A stretch of 64,000 nt of DNA from DASXMT01 sp963803065 (GTDB lineage Bacteria; Actinomycetota; Acidimicrobiia; Acidimicrobiales; RAAP-2). Shown piece by piece: positions 26,583 to 35,657 of the stretch; position 1 is the first letter of the stretch, and every line of letters starts with the position of its first letter. The stretch covers positions 1 through 64,000 of the forward strand of contig CAWDKW010000008.1 in assembly GCA_963803065.1 (NCBI GenBank). The letters run 5' to 3'. The notes under the pieces were generated by a model. It worked only from the letters and a program-made list of their open reading frames with translations. It did no database searches and had not been told where the DNA came from. The translations under genes and the position numbers were made by a program.

Positions 26583-27983
26583 ATGGAAGAGAGCGGGATG
26601 CAGGCACGGAGCCGCTTCAAGGAAGTCCTGAGTGCGGTGGCGGGAACCCATGAGGAACAGATCCGCGCCGTCGCCAGGACCATCGTCCGGGAGCCATTTA
26701 CCAAGCGTGCCTGGTCGGAGCTCGCGTACTTCTCTTTCGGCGCGCTGCTCGGCATCTTCGGCATCGCCTTCGTCGTCATCACGTTGTCCGCCGGTGTGGT
26801 CCTGGCCATCACCTTCTTCGGGCTGGGCCTCATGGCCCTGTCCGTACGCGGCGCCCGCGGATTCGGAGGATTCCATCGCCAGCTCGCTCGGTCGTACCTG
26901 GGCGAGGAAATAGACGACCCCGAGCAGTTGTCGTCCCGCCCGGGATTCCTGGGATGGCTCCAGTCCTCCCTGCGGGACCGCACCGGCTGGCGGTCCATGG
27001 CCTACATGGGACTCAAAGTGCCCCTGGCCATGCTGGGCATCCTGGCCGCCTTCGCCTTCTGGTGGGACGCCTTCTTCTGCCTGACATTCCCCCTGTGGGG
27101 CGGATCAGGCAACAGCCCGGCCGTCTACGGGCTGCCCCGGATCATCTTCGGGGACAACTTCTTCTCCGGCGGTCAGACCGGCTTCCCCCACGAGCTGGGC
27201 GTCTTCCTGGCCGGGGTGGCCTTCTTCTTTGCTGCTCCGTGGGCCGTGCGGGCCGTCGTATACCTCGACCGCCGGGTGTTGCGAGTCCTCCTGGCGCCCG
27301 ACCCCGTAGCGCTGCGGGTGCGCTCGCTCGAACAAGCCCGGGCCCAGACGGTCGATGCTTCGGCGGCCACGCTGCGGCGGATCGAGCGGGACCTGCATGA
27401 TGGCACCCAGGCTCAGTTGGTCGCCCTGGCCATGCGGCTCGGGATGGCCAAGGAGAAACTGGCCGAGTACGAGGGGCCTGACCCTGACCAGATCGGCCAG
27501 CTCGACCAGGTTCGTCAGCTGGTGGACGACGCCCACCGGAGCGCAAAAGAAGCGATCGTCGAGCTGCGGGATCTGGCCCGCGGGATCCATCCGCCTGCAC
27601 TCGACATCGGGCTTGAAGGGGCCCTGGCCACCCTGGCCGCCCGCAGTACCGTCCCGACCGACCTAACCCTCTCTCTCGAGGGCCGGCCCGCGCCGGCTAT
27701 CGAGGCCATCGCCTACTTCTGCGTCGCCGAGCTGCTGGCCAACGTGGCCCAGCATGCCTATGCGTCGAGCGCCACCGTTACCTGCACCGAACACGGACGA
27801 TGGTTGCGTGTGGTGGTGCGCGACGACGGCATGGGTGGGGCACAGCTCTCACGGTTGGGGTCGTCGTCCAGCGGATTGGCCGGCCTCACCGATCGCGTCC
27901 ACGCCGTTGACGGGCGTCTCGACATCGCCAGCCCGCCGCGTGGCCCTACGGTGGTCACCGTGGACCTGCCGCTACACGTATAG
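26583..27983 (+). CDS. NarL-type sensor histidine kinase
   Basis: Membrane kinase of a two-component system, 466 aa. N-terminal sensor region with four or more hydrophobic helices (about 47-87, 146-170, 205-228), then the HisKA_3 dimerisation helix with phospho-acceptor His272 in ERDLHDGTQAQL, then a HATPase domain (ELLANVAQHA near 385, DDGMGGA, GLAGLTDRV). The ATG at 26583 follows GGAGG by five bases; ATGs at 26568 and 26571 are alternatives. The response regulator follows directly at 27984. Confidence 0.9.
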   Translation: MEESGMQARSRFKEVLSAVAGTHEEQIRAVARTIVREPFTKRAWSELAYFSFGALLGIFGIAFVVITLSAGVVLAITFFGLGLMALSVRGARGFGGFHRQLARSYLGEEIDDPEQLSSRPGFLGWLQSSLRDRTGWRSMAYMGLKVPLAMLGILAAFAFWWDAFFCLTFPLWGGSGNSPAVYGLPRIIFGDNFFSGGQTGFPHELGVFLAGVAFFFAAPWAVRAVVYLDRRVLRVLLAPDPVALRVRSLEQARAQTVDASAATLRRIERDLHDGTQAQLVALAMRLGMAKEKLAEYEGPDPDQIGQLDQVRQLVDDAHRSAKEAIVELRDLARGIHPPALDIGLEGALATLAARSTVPTDLTLSLEGRPAPAIEAIAYFCVAELLANVAQHAYASSATVTCTEHGRWLRVVVRDDGMGGAQLSRLGSSSSGLAGLTDRVHAVDGRLDIASPPRGPTVVTVDLPLHV

Positions 27984-28640
27984 ATGACGGCACCTCTCCG
28001 CGTTGCCATCGCTGAAGATTCGGCCGTCCTTCGCGATGGGCTCGTCCAGCTGCTCGTCGATCGGGGCTTTGCCATCACCGGGGCAGTCGGTGATCCCGAA
28101 TCGCTGCGCCGCTCCATCGAGCGCGATCACCCGGACGTGGCCGTTATCGACATCCGGATGCCTCCGACCTTCACCGACGAGGGGTTGCGGGCCGCTGTCG
28201 AACTTCGTCGCATCCATGAGGGGCTCGGGATACTCCTCTTCTCGCAGTACATCGAGACTCGTTACGCCGCCGATCTGCTGGCTGACGATGCCGCCGGCAT
28301 CGGCTACCTCCTCAAAGATCGCGTGGCCGACGTGAGCGATTTCGTCGAAGCCCTGGTCAGGGTGGCCAACGGAGGAACTGCGCTCGATCCGGAGGTCGTC
28401 ACTCAGCTCCTAGGCGCATCGCGACGCACCGATTCGATCTCGGTGCTGACTGGGCGTGAGCGGGAGGCGCTCTCCCTCATGGCCGAAGGTCGATCCAACG
28501 CTGCCATCGCCCGAGAGCTGGTGATCTCCGAGGGCGCGGTGGAGAAGCACGTAGCCAACATCTTCACCAAGCTCGACCTCCCGGTATCCGAGTCCGATCA
28601 TCGCCGCGTCCTTGCCGTGCTGCGGTTTCTCGACTCGTGA
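27984..28640 (+). CDS. NarL/LuxR-family response regulator
   Basis: DNA-binding response regulator, 218 aa. Receiver domain with acidic pocket ED near 11-12, phospho-acceptor Asp56 in VIDIRMPP, and Lys in LLKD near 110. C-terminal LuxR helix-turn-helix: LTGREREALSLMAEG, then NAAIARELVISEGAVEKHV. It starts one base after the kinase stop, so the pair is one transcript. Targets may be nearby operons, but no recognition repeat was identified. Confidence 0.92.
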   Translation: MTAPLRVAIAEDSAVLRDGLVQLLVDRGFAITGAVGDPESLRRSIERDHPDVAVIDIRMPPTFTDEGLRAAVELRRIHEGLGILLFSQYIETRYAADLLADDAAGIGYLLKDRVADVSDFVEALVRVANGGTALDPEVVTQLLGASRRTDSISVLTGREREALSLMAEGRSNAAIARELVISEGAVEKHVANIFTKLDLPVSESDHRRVLAVLRFLDS

Positions 28641-28672
28641 GTCGCCCGGTGCTCGTCGGGCCCGGTGCCGAC
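28631..28672. terminator. Hairpins between convergent genes
   Basis: CGACT/AGTCG (28631-28635 with 28640-28644) overlaps the regulator stop codon. GTCGG/CCGAC (28655-28659 with 28668-28672) lies just before the end of the convergent acyl-CoA dehydrogenase. No T-tract is present. Confidence 0.35.
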
Positions 28673-29809
28673 TCAGGACCGGGGCATGCCCAGCGCCGAG
28701 AGGGCCAGGATGTTCTTCTGGATCTGGGCCGACCCGCCGTAGACGCTCACCGGGCGGGAGCGGAAGTAGCTCTCGAGGCGGTCGGGACGGCGACCGGTGA
28801 GTGCGTCGGCCCCGGCGATGTCCATGGCCAGGTGCTGGAGCGACTGCTCGGCGTCGGCCCACAGCAGCTTGCCCACCGAGCCCTCCGGGCCGGGTTCCCG
28901 GCCCGACACCCGCATTGACAGCTGCTCGACGACGTTGAGCCGGAGGGCCTCCCCTCGCACGTAGGCCCGGGCCAGGCCCCGCCGCACCTCGGGATCGCCG
29001 GCCACGCCTTTCTCGACGGCCAGTGCCTCCACGCCGCGCAGTGCCTTTTGGTACATGGCGATGAAGCCGATGTCGGCCGGCCCCCGCTCGTAGGTGACGG
29101 TGGTCATGGCCACCTTCCATCCCAGGCCCGGCGTGCCCAGCAGCTGGGACGCCGGCACCTGCACGTTGTCCCAGAAGACCTCGCACGTCTCGGGGTCGCC
29201 GTCGCTCAACACGATGGGCGCCACGGTGATCCCGGGCGAGTGCATATCGACGAGCAGGCAGGAGATGCCTTTGTGCTTGGGCACCTCCCGATCGGTCCGG
29301 GCCAGCAGCAGGCACCAGTCGGCATACTGCCCGCCGCTGGTCCACATCTTCTGGCCGTTGACCACGTAGACGTCCCCGTCGAGATCGGCCCGGGTCTTCA
29401 AAGAAGCGAGATCGCTCCCGGCATCGGGCTCGCTGAACCCCTGGCACCAGGCCACGTCCCCGTTGAGCAGGGTGGGGAGGAACCGGGACTTCTGCTCCTC
29501 GCTGCCGTAGGTGTAGATGGCCCGCCCCAGGTAGTTGACCATGCCGGGGATCGGGGGGCTGGAGGACCGGCCAGCCTCCTCGTTCAAGATGGCGTCGTAG
29601 ACCGGGCTGAGCCCGCGCCCGCCGTACTCGACGGGCCAGGCCATACCCATGTACCCGGCGTCGTACAGGCTGCGGTGGAACTGGCGGTGCATCTTGTTCC
29701 GCTCGGTGTAGTCCTTGATCTCGGTGTAGTTCTTCGGCGCGGTTGCCTCCAACCAAGCCCGGAGCTCCGCCCGGAATGCCGCCTCTTCTGCTGTGTCCCG
29801 GTAGTCCAC
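28673..29809 (-). CDS. Acyl-CoA dehydrogenase, alpha-type subunit
   Basis: FAD-dependent acyl-CoA dehydrogenase, 378 aa. Motifs: WCQGFSEPDAGSDLAS near 121, VVNGQKMWTSGG near 148, and a C-terminal VYGGSAQIQKNI. The MCAD-type YEGT glutamate is Gly; the likely base is the Glu of TYERGPAD, as in FadE-type enzymes of ring/side-chain catabolism. GTG at 29809 begins one base after the beta-subunit stop, with GGGAGGAC upstream. Forms the second alpha/beta pair of the window. Confidence 0.9.
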   Translation of the reverse strand: MDYRDTAEEAAFRAELRAWLEATAPKNYTEIKDYTERNKMHRQFHRSLYDAGYMGMAWPVEYGGRGLSPVYDAILNEEAGRSSSPPIPGMVNYLGRAIYTYGSEEQKSRFLPTLLNGDVAWCQGFSEPDAGSDLASLKTRADLDGDVYVVNGQKMWTSGGQYADWCLLLARTDREVPKHKGISCLLVDMHSPGITVAPIVLSDGDPETCEVFWDNVQVPASQLLGTPGLGWKVAMTTVTYERGPADIGFIAMYQKALRGVEALAVEKGVAGDPEVRRGLARAYVRGEALRLNVVEQLSMRVSGREPGPEGSVGKLLWADAEQSLQHLAMDIAGADALTGRRPDRLESYFRSRPVSVYGGSAQIQKNILALSALGMPRS

Positions 29810-29810
29810 G

Positions 29811-30890
29811 TCAGCGTCCTCCCACGTATGCGTTCGTGTCGATGTCCCCCAGGCGCGCATCGGCGATGGCCGACAGCTGCACGGCATCGTCGCCGAACAG
29901 CGATCGATCCAGGTAGGTGCGGCGGGCGATCACGTGGGCGATGTGCTCCCAGGTCTGGCCGATCCCGCCGTAGACCTGCATGATGGTCTCGGCCACCGTC
30001 CGGGCCGTGGTCGCGCAGTAGGCCTTGGCCGTCCGGGCCGCGACCAAGGCCTCGGCCGGGTCGAGCTCGTCGACGGCCCACGCCGCGTACTTGACCGTGC
30101 TGGCCGACGCCTCCACGGCCACCAGGCTCTCGGCGCAGAGGTGCTGGACGGCCTGGAAGGAGCCCACCGGTACGCCGTACTGCACGCGCTCCTTGGCGTA
30201 GGCCACCACCTCGTCGAGACCGTGCCTCAGGGCGCCGACGATGTCGGCGCTGACCATGGTGAGGGCCAGGGCGAGCCAGGTGTCGAACTCACCCCGGGTC
30301 AGCGGCCCACCAGCGTCTTCGATCCGACCGGCGTCCGGGGCCGACCCCGCTCGTCTGAGCACCCGGGTGAGGTCGGCCGCCTCCACCGGGGACCAGTCGT
30401 CCCCCAACGTCACCCGGACCACCCGGGGTGCCCCGCTGTCGCCGGCGACGGCGAGCGCATGGGTGGCGCCGTCGGCGTCCCATGCGATGGCGTCGGCCAG
30501 CTCGTCGACGCGGGCCAGGCGGGTGAGGTCCTCGCTCATGAGGAGGGCACAGCGGCTGCTGCCGTCGGCCAGTCCGGCCAGCCAGGGGTCGGGCGCACCG
30601 GCGAGCGAGAGCAGCTCGGCGGCCAGGACGCCCGAGCCGGCGTAGGGAAGGGGGGCGAGGGCGGCGCCCAGCGCCTCGACCACCAGGGCCACCTCGACCC
30701 CGGATGCCGTGGGCCTCCCCTGTTCGTCCCGGGCCCGGAGCCCGAGCAACCCGGCGTCGGCCAGGGTGGCCCAGCCCTTGGTCCGATCCACCTTGTCGAG
30801 GTCGCTCGGATTGGCCAGTCCGACGGACTGGGCCAGCTGAGCGGCCGTCTCCTGGAGCATCTGCTGTTCCTCGGTCAGCAAGGCAAGCAC
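29811..30890 (-). CDS. Acyl-CoA dehydrogenase, beta-type subunit
   Basis: Divergent acyl-CoA dehydrogenase, 359 aa, likely the non-catalytic or FAD-sharing partner of the downstream alpha subunit. Begins with LTEEQQMLQET; has ERVQYGVPVGSFQAVQH near 235 and ends with YGGIGQTWEHIAH, lacking the normal catalytic region. GTG start at 30890. The gene order (beta then alpha) matches 10521/11575, but sequence similarity between the two pairs is only general. Confidence 0.88.
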   Translation of the reverse strand: MLALLTEEQQMLQETAAQLAQSVGLANPSDLDKVDRTKGWATLADAGLLGLRARDEQGRPTASGVEVALVVEALGAALAPLPYAGSGVLAAELLSLAGAPDPWLAGLADGSSRCALLMSEDLTRLARVDELADAIAWDADGATHALAVAGDSGAPRVVRVTLGDDWSPVEAADLTRVLRRAGSAPDAGRIEDAGGPLTRGEFDTWLALALTMVSADIVGALRHGLDEVVAYAKERVQYGVPVGSFQAVQHLCAESLVAVEASASTVKYAAWAVDELDPAEALVAARTAKAYCATTARTVAETIMQVYGGIGQTWEHIAHVIARRTYLDRSLFGDDAVQLSAIADARLGDIDTNAYVGGR

Positions 30891-31016
30891 CGCTGCCCCC
30901 TCTCCGCGCTCGAGGCGCGGTGTCGATCAACAGGTCCGTGACGGACCCGACGAGCGGGATCGAGCAAGCTGACGCGTGCATCCCGGCAGTCCTGGCCCGT
31001 TGTGAGCAGCATGTTA

Positions 31017-31036
31017 CCGTCATGTTGTCGTGACGG
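31017..31036. promoter_or_regulatory. Palindrome in the divergent ACAD/LLM region
   Basis: CCGTCA and TGACGG arms around an 8-base spacer, between the acyl-CoA dehydrogenase pair (-) and LLM operon (+). Suitable size for a dimeric repressor; no second copy was found in the window. Confidence 0.3.
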
Positions 31037-31047
31037 ACCAGCTGGTA

Positions 31048-31064
31048 GTAGACAAATATGTCAT
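31048..31064 (+). promoter_or_regulatory. Shared GTAGAC-N5-TGTCAT element, copy 2
   Basis: Matches 10466-10482 at 13 of 17 positions and lies 33 bases before the LLM start, close to the 38 bases seen there. Confidence 0.35.
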
Positions 31065-31097
31065 GTACGACCCCCGACCGCTCCAGGCGGCGCCGGC

Positions 31098-32063
31098 GTG
31101 AGGATCTCGCTGGGGTTGCCGACCCAACGGGTGGACCAACTGGAGGAATTCGTCACCGGCGAGGCCGTCGCCGAGATGTCCCGGGCGGCGGAGTCGGCCG
31201 GGTTCGACGCCGTGTTCGTCACCGAGCACCCGTTCCCCGAGAAGTCGTGGATGGACACGGGCGGGCACCACGCCCTCGACCCCTTCGTCGCCCTCTCGTT
31301 CGCGGCGGCGGCGACCACCCGGATCCGCCTGCAGACCCATCTCTGCGTGCTGCCCTACCGCAACCCCTTCCTCACGGCCAAGTCGGTTGCGTCCCTCGAT
31401 GTGTTGTCCGGCGGCCGGGTCATCCTGGGCGCCGGCGCCGGATACCTGGAAGCAGAGTTCGCCGCGCTGGGCGTGGACTTCGACGAGCGGAACGAGCTGA
31501 CCGACGAGGCCATCGTGGCCATGAAGGCGGCGTGGTCGGGTGAGCCGCTGTCGCTCGTCGGCCGCCAGTTCGATGCCAACCACAACTTCGCCCTTCCCCG
31601 CCCCCTTCAGGACCCCCATCCCCCCATCTGGATCGGGGGCAACTCCAAACGCGCCATCCGCAGGGCGGTGGAGCTGGCCGACGGATGGGCGCCCATGCCC
31701 AACCCGGCCCAGACGGCGGCTCGGCGCCACTCGGCTGCGCTCGAAACGCTCGATGACCTGAAGGCCCGGATCGACTACGCGGCCGGCCATGCCACAGCGG
31801 TGGGCCGGCGCACGCCCTTGACGATCGCATCCTCGTTGGGGGGCCTGGCCATGGCGACCCCGTCCACCAACAGCGGGGCCACCGACGTCGACGACCTGCT
31901 GGTCGAGACGGCCGAGCAGCTGGCCGGGGTGGGGGTGACGTACCTCTACGGCGGGGTCATCCGACCAGTGGACAGTCGTGCCGAGTTCCTTGATGAGGTA
32001 GTACGTATGGGAGAGACGTTGGTGCCGCGGCTGGCGACCATCGCGACTGCAGCGGACGGATAG
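31098..32063 (+). CDS. LLM-class (F420-type) oxidoreductase
   Basis: Luciferase-like oxidoreductase, 321 aa. FVTEHPFPEKSWMDTGG near 47, HLCVLPYRNPFLTAKS near 85, GRVILGAGAGYLEAEF near 111, and PIWIGGNSKRAIRRAVELA near 175. GTG at 31098 begins VRISLGLPTQ, the typical first beta strand; no strong ribosome site is seen. Followed after 22 bases by the NDP-forming synthetase. Substrate unknown; relatives act on F420H2-linked alcohol/ketone or enone steps. Confidence 0.87.
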   Translation: MRISLGLPTQRVDQLEEFVTGEAVAEMSRAAESAGFDAVFVTEHPFPEKSWMDTGGHHALDPFVALSFAAAATTRIRLQTHLCVLPYRNPFLTAKSVASLDVLSGGRVILGAGAGYLEAEFAALGVDFDERNELTDEAIVAMKAAWSGEPLSLVGRQFDANHNFALPRPLQDPHPPIWIGGNSKRAIRRAVELADGWAPMPNPAQTAARRHSAALETLDDLKARIDYAAGHATAVGRRTPLTIASSLGGLAMATPSTNSGATDVDDLLVETAEQLAGVGVTYLYGGVIRPVDSRAEFLDEVVRMGETLVPRLATIATAADG

Positions 32064-32085
32064 TCGACCGAGAAGAGGGGGACAG

Positions 32086-34224
32086 ATGAGCGATACGACC
32101 GTCGAGGTGACCTCGGGCGAGCCACGCTCGCGGCCCGCCCTCGACCGCCTCTTGTCCCCGCAGTCGATCGTCATGGTCGGTGCGTCCAACAAGGTGGCCA
32201 ACATCGGCGGCCACGTCTTCGCCAACCTCGTTCGCGCCTTCGACGGGCCGGTGACCCCGGTGACCGCCAGGGACGACACGGTCCAGGGCGTGCCCGCCTA
32301 CCAGTCGGTGCGCGACCTTCCCGACCCCGTCGACCTGGCCGTCGTGGCCGTCCCCGCCGCCCACGTGCCCGGCGCCTTGGCCGAGTGCGCCGAGCGCGGT
32401 GTCGGGGGCGCAGCCGTCATCACGGCAGGGTTCGCCGAGGCCGGGGTCGAGGGCGCCGCCCTGCAGGACCAGATCACCGACGTGGTCGCCCGCACCGGGT
32501 TGCGGGTCATCGGCCCGAACTGCATGGGCTTCATGAACCTGTGGGGCGGCGTGATGGCCAACTTCGCCCTGCCCCCGACCGTCCCCTTGCCGCCGCCGGG
32601 GCCGGTTGCCCTCGTCTCCCAGAGCGGCGGTTTCGGTTCCTACATCACGACCAAGGCCATGCTGGCCGGCCTGAAGCTGGGCTGGTTCGTCAGCACCGGC
32701 AACGAGTCAGACGTCAACATCGCCGCCGTCCTCCGCTACCTGGTCGACCGGGACGAGACCACGGTCTTGATGGTCTTCGCCGAGACGCTGCGTGACCCCG
32801 ACGTCTTCATCGACGCGGCCAGCCGGGCAGCCGAGCGGGACAAGCCGATCGTCCTGCTGAAGGCGGGCCGCTCCGACGCCGCGGCCAAGGCGGCGATGAG
32901 CCACACCGCGTCGATCGTCGGGTCGGCCGACGTGCTCGACGCCGTGTGCCGGCAATACGGCGTCTTCGTGGTCTCGACCATGGAGGAGATGCTCGACCTG
33001 GGCACCATCTTCCAGGACGGGCGCCGCGTGTCGTCCCGCGGTGTCGGCATCATGACCTCCTCGGGCGGGGCGGGCGTGCTGCTGGCCGACGCCGCGACGG
33101 CCCAGGGCCTCGAGGTCCCCGAGATCCCCGCCGACGAGCAGGAGGCCATGATGGCCCTCATGCCCGTGCCCTTCTACGGGAGCCTGACCAACCCGGTCGA
33201 CACCACCGCACAGGTGGTGGCCATGCCCGAGAGCTTCTCCAAGGTGCTCCATGCGGTGGGGGAGTCCCGTGTCGTGGACATGGTGGCCCCAGTGATCTGG
33301 GCCGTCCCCGGCCCCCAGACCGACTCGGTCATCGAGTTCTACCGCGGGACCGACAAGCCGGTGGCGCTCACGTCCACCGCCTGGTTGGACGAGCTGCAGG
33401 TGGTGGGCATCCCGACCTACACCGACCCCCATCGGGCCATGCACGCCCTGGGTGCCGTGGCCGACCTCTCACTGCGGAACCTCGAGATCCTCGACCGGGC
33501 CTCGTGGCGTCCCGACCAGGCGCGGGCGGCCAAGGGGCGCGAGCTGCTCGAGGCGCGGGCCGGGCACCGCTCCCTGCTCGAGTCGCACAGCAAGGAGCTC
33601 CTCGCCCTCTACGGGGTCCCCGTCACCCCCGAGTTCCTGGTGCGCTCGGTTGACGACGCCGTGGCTGCGGCCGAGAAGCTCGACGGATCCGTGGCGCTGA
33701 AGGTGATGTCCTACGACCTGCCCCACAAGACCGAGTACGGCGCCATCCGCCTCGGGCTCCGAGGCCCCGACGCGGTGCGGACCGGCTTCGAGGAGATGCT
33801 GGCCGAGGTGGCCGCCAAGGCACCCGAGGCGGTGCAGGACGGGGTCCTCGTCCAGCAGATGGTGCCGGCCCGCTTCGAGCTCACCGCCGGGCTGCACGAC
33901 GACCCGGTGTTCGGCCCCACCGTTGTCCTCGGGCTGGGGGGCATCCTGATCGAGATCCTCAACGAGACGGCGATGCTCCGGCCGCCGTTCACCCTCGGGA
34001 CGGCAGGGCAGGCCCTGGCCGGACTGCTCGGGGGGCGCCTCGTCGCCGGCGGACGGGGATTGAGCGAGGCCGAGCAGCAGGCGGTGGCCGCCATCCTGGT
34101 CGGGCTGGGCGAACTGGCTCTCGAGCAGCCCGAGGTGGCCGAGGTCGACGTCAACCCCATCCGGGTGGCCGACGGGTCGGTCTGCGCGGCCGACGCCCTC
34201 GTGGTCGTGGACCGGCATCCGTGA
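32086..34224 (+). CDS. NDP-forming acyl-CoA synthetase (CoA-binding/ATP-grasp)
   Basis: Single-chain acyl-CoA synthetase (acetyl-CoA synthetase, ADP-forming family), 712 aa. Order: CoA-binding domain (SIVMVGASNKVANIGG near 27-42, GPNCMGFMN near 143-151), succinyl-CoA-synthetase-like domain with the phosphohistidine His273 in MSHTASIVGS, then a C-terminal ATP-grasp domain from about 490 (ALKVMSYDLPHKTEYGAI, VDVNPI). It interconverts an acyl-CoA plus ADP/Pi with an acid plus ATP. GTGA overlap with the next gene. Confidence 0.9.
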   Translation: MSDTTVEVTSGEPRSRPALDRLLSPQSIVMVGASNKVANIGGHVFANLVRAFDGPVTPVTARDDTVQGVPAYQSVRDLPDPVDLAVVAVPAAHVPGALAECAERGVGGAAVITAGFAEAGVEGAALQDQITDVVARTGLRVIGPNCMGFMNLWGGVMANFALPPTVPLPPPGPVALVSQSGGFGSYITTKAMLAGLKLGWFVSTGNESDVNIAAVLRYLVDRDETTVLMVFAETLRDPDVFIDAASRAAERDKPIVLLKAGRSDAAAKAAMSHTASIVGSADVLDAVCRQYGVFVVSTMEEMLDLGTIFQDGRRVSSRGVGIMTSSGGAGVLLADAATAQGLEVPEIPADEQEAMMALMPVPFYGSLTNPVDTTAQVVAMPESFSKVLHAVGESRVVDMVAPVIWAVPGPQTDSVIEFYRGTDKPVALTSTAWLDELQVVGIPTYTDPHRAMHALGAVADLSLRNLEILDRASWRPDQARAAKGRELLEARAGHRSLLESHSKELLALYGVPVTPEFLVRSVDDAVAAAEKLDGSVALKVMSYDLPHKTEYGAIRLGLRGPDAVRTGFEEMLAEVAAKAPEAVQDGVLVQQMVPARFELTAGLHDDPVFGPTVVLGLGGILIEILNETAMLRPPFTLGTAGQALAGLLGGRLVAGGRGLSEAEQQAVAAILVGLGELALEQPEVAEVDVNPIRVADGSVCAADALVVVDRHP

Positions 34225-34673
34225 GCGCGGAGACGGCAGAACTGGCCGCCGCCGTCCAGCGGGTGAGCGACGAGCTAGCCGTGCAACGGGTGATGGTCAA
34301 CTACGCCCGGGGGGTGGACCGGCGGAACTGGGGCCTGGTCCGGTCGTGCTTCACCCCCGATGCCTACGTGCACGGCACCTCGTTCGAGGGGCCGCTCGAC
34401 ACCTACCTCGACATCCTCCGACCGGGGGTGGAGCACTTCCCGAGCACCCAGCACTTCATCGGGAACCAGCTCCGCGAGCTCGACGGCGACAAGGGGTTCA
34501 CCGAGACGTACCTGATCGCCCGCCACTTTGCCGACGCGGCCGGCGAGGTCGACTCGCTCATCACCGGGGTGCGCTATGACGACCGGCTGGTCCGGCGGGG
34601 CGAGGGCTGGGCCATCGAGCGGCGGGACGTGTACATGGTCTGGAAGCGGGTCGGCGAGCCGGTCCCGACCTGA
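34221..34673 (+). CDS. SnoaL-like (NTF2-fold) protein
   Basis: Small alpha+beta barrel protein, 150 aa, probably an isomerase, dehydratase or binding protein of the SnoaL_4 group. NYARGVDRRNWGLVRSCF and YVHGTSFEG near 28-60 are typical. GTG overlaps the synthetase stop by four bases. Two other members occur at 44931 and 50583. Active-site assignment is not possible by eye. Confidence 0.83.
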   Translation: MSAETAELAAAVQRVSDELAVQRVMVNYARGVDRRNWGLVRSCFTPDAYVHGTSFEGPLDTYLDILRPGVEHFPSTQHFIGNQLRELDGDKGFTETYLIARHFADAAGEVDSLITGVRYDDRLVRRGEGWAIERRDVYMVWKRVGEPVPT

Positions 34674-34706
34674 CCAGCCGGCGAACCCGTCCCGATCCGG
34701 CGCGGG

Positions 34707-34719
34707 GCCCGTGCCGGGC
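34707..34719. terminator. Hairpin between convergent genes
   Basis: GCCCG-TGC-CGGGC in the 45-bp gap, touching the stop codon of the DapA-like gene. The gap also carries a degenerate duplicate of the SnoaL gene's last 24 or so bases. Confidence 0.4.
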
Positions 34720-35654
34720 TACCAGCCCTCGATCTCGACGATGCCGAGGGTCCCGACGACCTCGAGGAGACCGGGCACCCGGTCGGGGGCGAGGGGCAGC
34801 TGGGGGAGGCGGGGCGACCCGCCGGGCAGGCCGAGAGCGCCGAGCACCGCCTTGGTGGCGCGGATCCCTCCGGCGCCGTAGAGGGCGTTCGAGAGGCGGA
34901 GGAGCTTCCCGAACCGGTCGACCAGCGCCAGCGCGTCGCCGCGCCGGTAGGCATCGATCACGCCCACGCAGAGCTTGGGGGCCAGGTTGCCCTCCGAGCT
35001 GAGATAGCCGTTGGCGCCCAGGGACAGCGCGGTGAGGCCGAGGTGTGGGCCTCCGACGTGGATCTCCACCCGGTCGCCGATGGCGTCGACCATGGCCGAC
35101 AGATAGCCGAGATCCTGATGACTGCAGTTGACTCCGATCAGGTGGTCGAAGCGGTTCACCAACTCGCTCAGCATGGGTACGGGGACCTGGTAGCCGACGG
35201 ATTGATGGGTTGACAACACGGCGGGAACGTTGGTGGCGCTCAGCACGTCGTCGAAGTACCGGTAGATCTCGTCGTGGGTTGGACGGTGGCCGTGGCCCTG
35301 GTCGAGGGAATAGATCTGTACGGCATCGAGCCCCATGTCCGACACCATCTCCACGAACTCGATCATCTGGACGGCGGTTCGGGGCTCGACTCCCATGGCC
35401 CGCACCGGAACCCGGCCCTTCAGCTCCTCGACGCTTATCTCCAAGAGCCGCCTGGCTTCCGAGTTGGCGAGAACGTAGCCCTCGCCACTTCCGCCTCCTC
35501 CCACGTATACCCCGATACCTGCGGTCGCCATGCGACGAAGGTGACCCCGGATGGCCTCCTCGTCGAATGCGCCGTCGGTGGTGAACGGCGTGATGGCAAT
35601 GACGAAGGTGCTGGCCCGGTCGGGGTCAACCCCGCCAATCGTGCCGTGAGCCAA
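34719..35654 (-). CDS. DapA/NAL-family TIM-barrel protein lacking Schiff-base lysine
   Basis: Dihydrodipicolinate synthase-like fold, 311 aa: AITPFTTDGAFDEEA near 20 and GGGGSGEGY near 52-60 match the family. The Schiff-base Lys (GIKE in DapA) is Asn176 in LIGVNCSHQD. The preceding catalytic Tyr segment reads LSTHQSVGY rather than YNVPxRTG. It is therefore unlikely to be a class I aldolase and may have another activity. TTG at 35654 begins four bases after the upstream amidohydrolase stop; no better start exists in frame. Confidence 0.83.
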   Translation of the reverse strand: MAHGTIGGVDPDRASTFVIAITPFTTDGAFDEEAIRGHLRRMATAGIGVYVGGGGSGEGYVLANSEARRLLEISVEELKGRVPVRAMGVEPRTAVQMIEFVEMVSDMGLDAVQIYSLDQGHGHRPTHDEIYRYFDDVLSATNVPAVLSTHQSVGYQVPVPMLSELVNRFDHLIGVNCSHQDLGYLSAMVDAIGDRVEIHVGGPHLGLTALSLGANGYLSSEGNLAPKLCVGVIDAYRRGDALALVDRFGKLLRLSNALYGAGGIRATKAVLGALGLPGGSPRLPQLPLAPDRVPGLLEVVGTLGIVEIEGW

Positions 35655-35657
35655 GGA

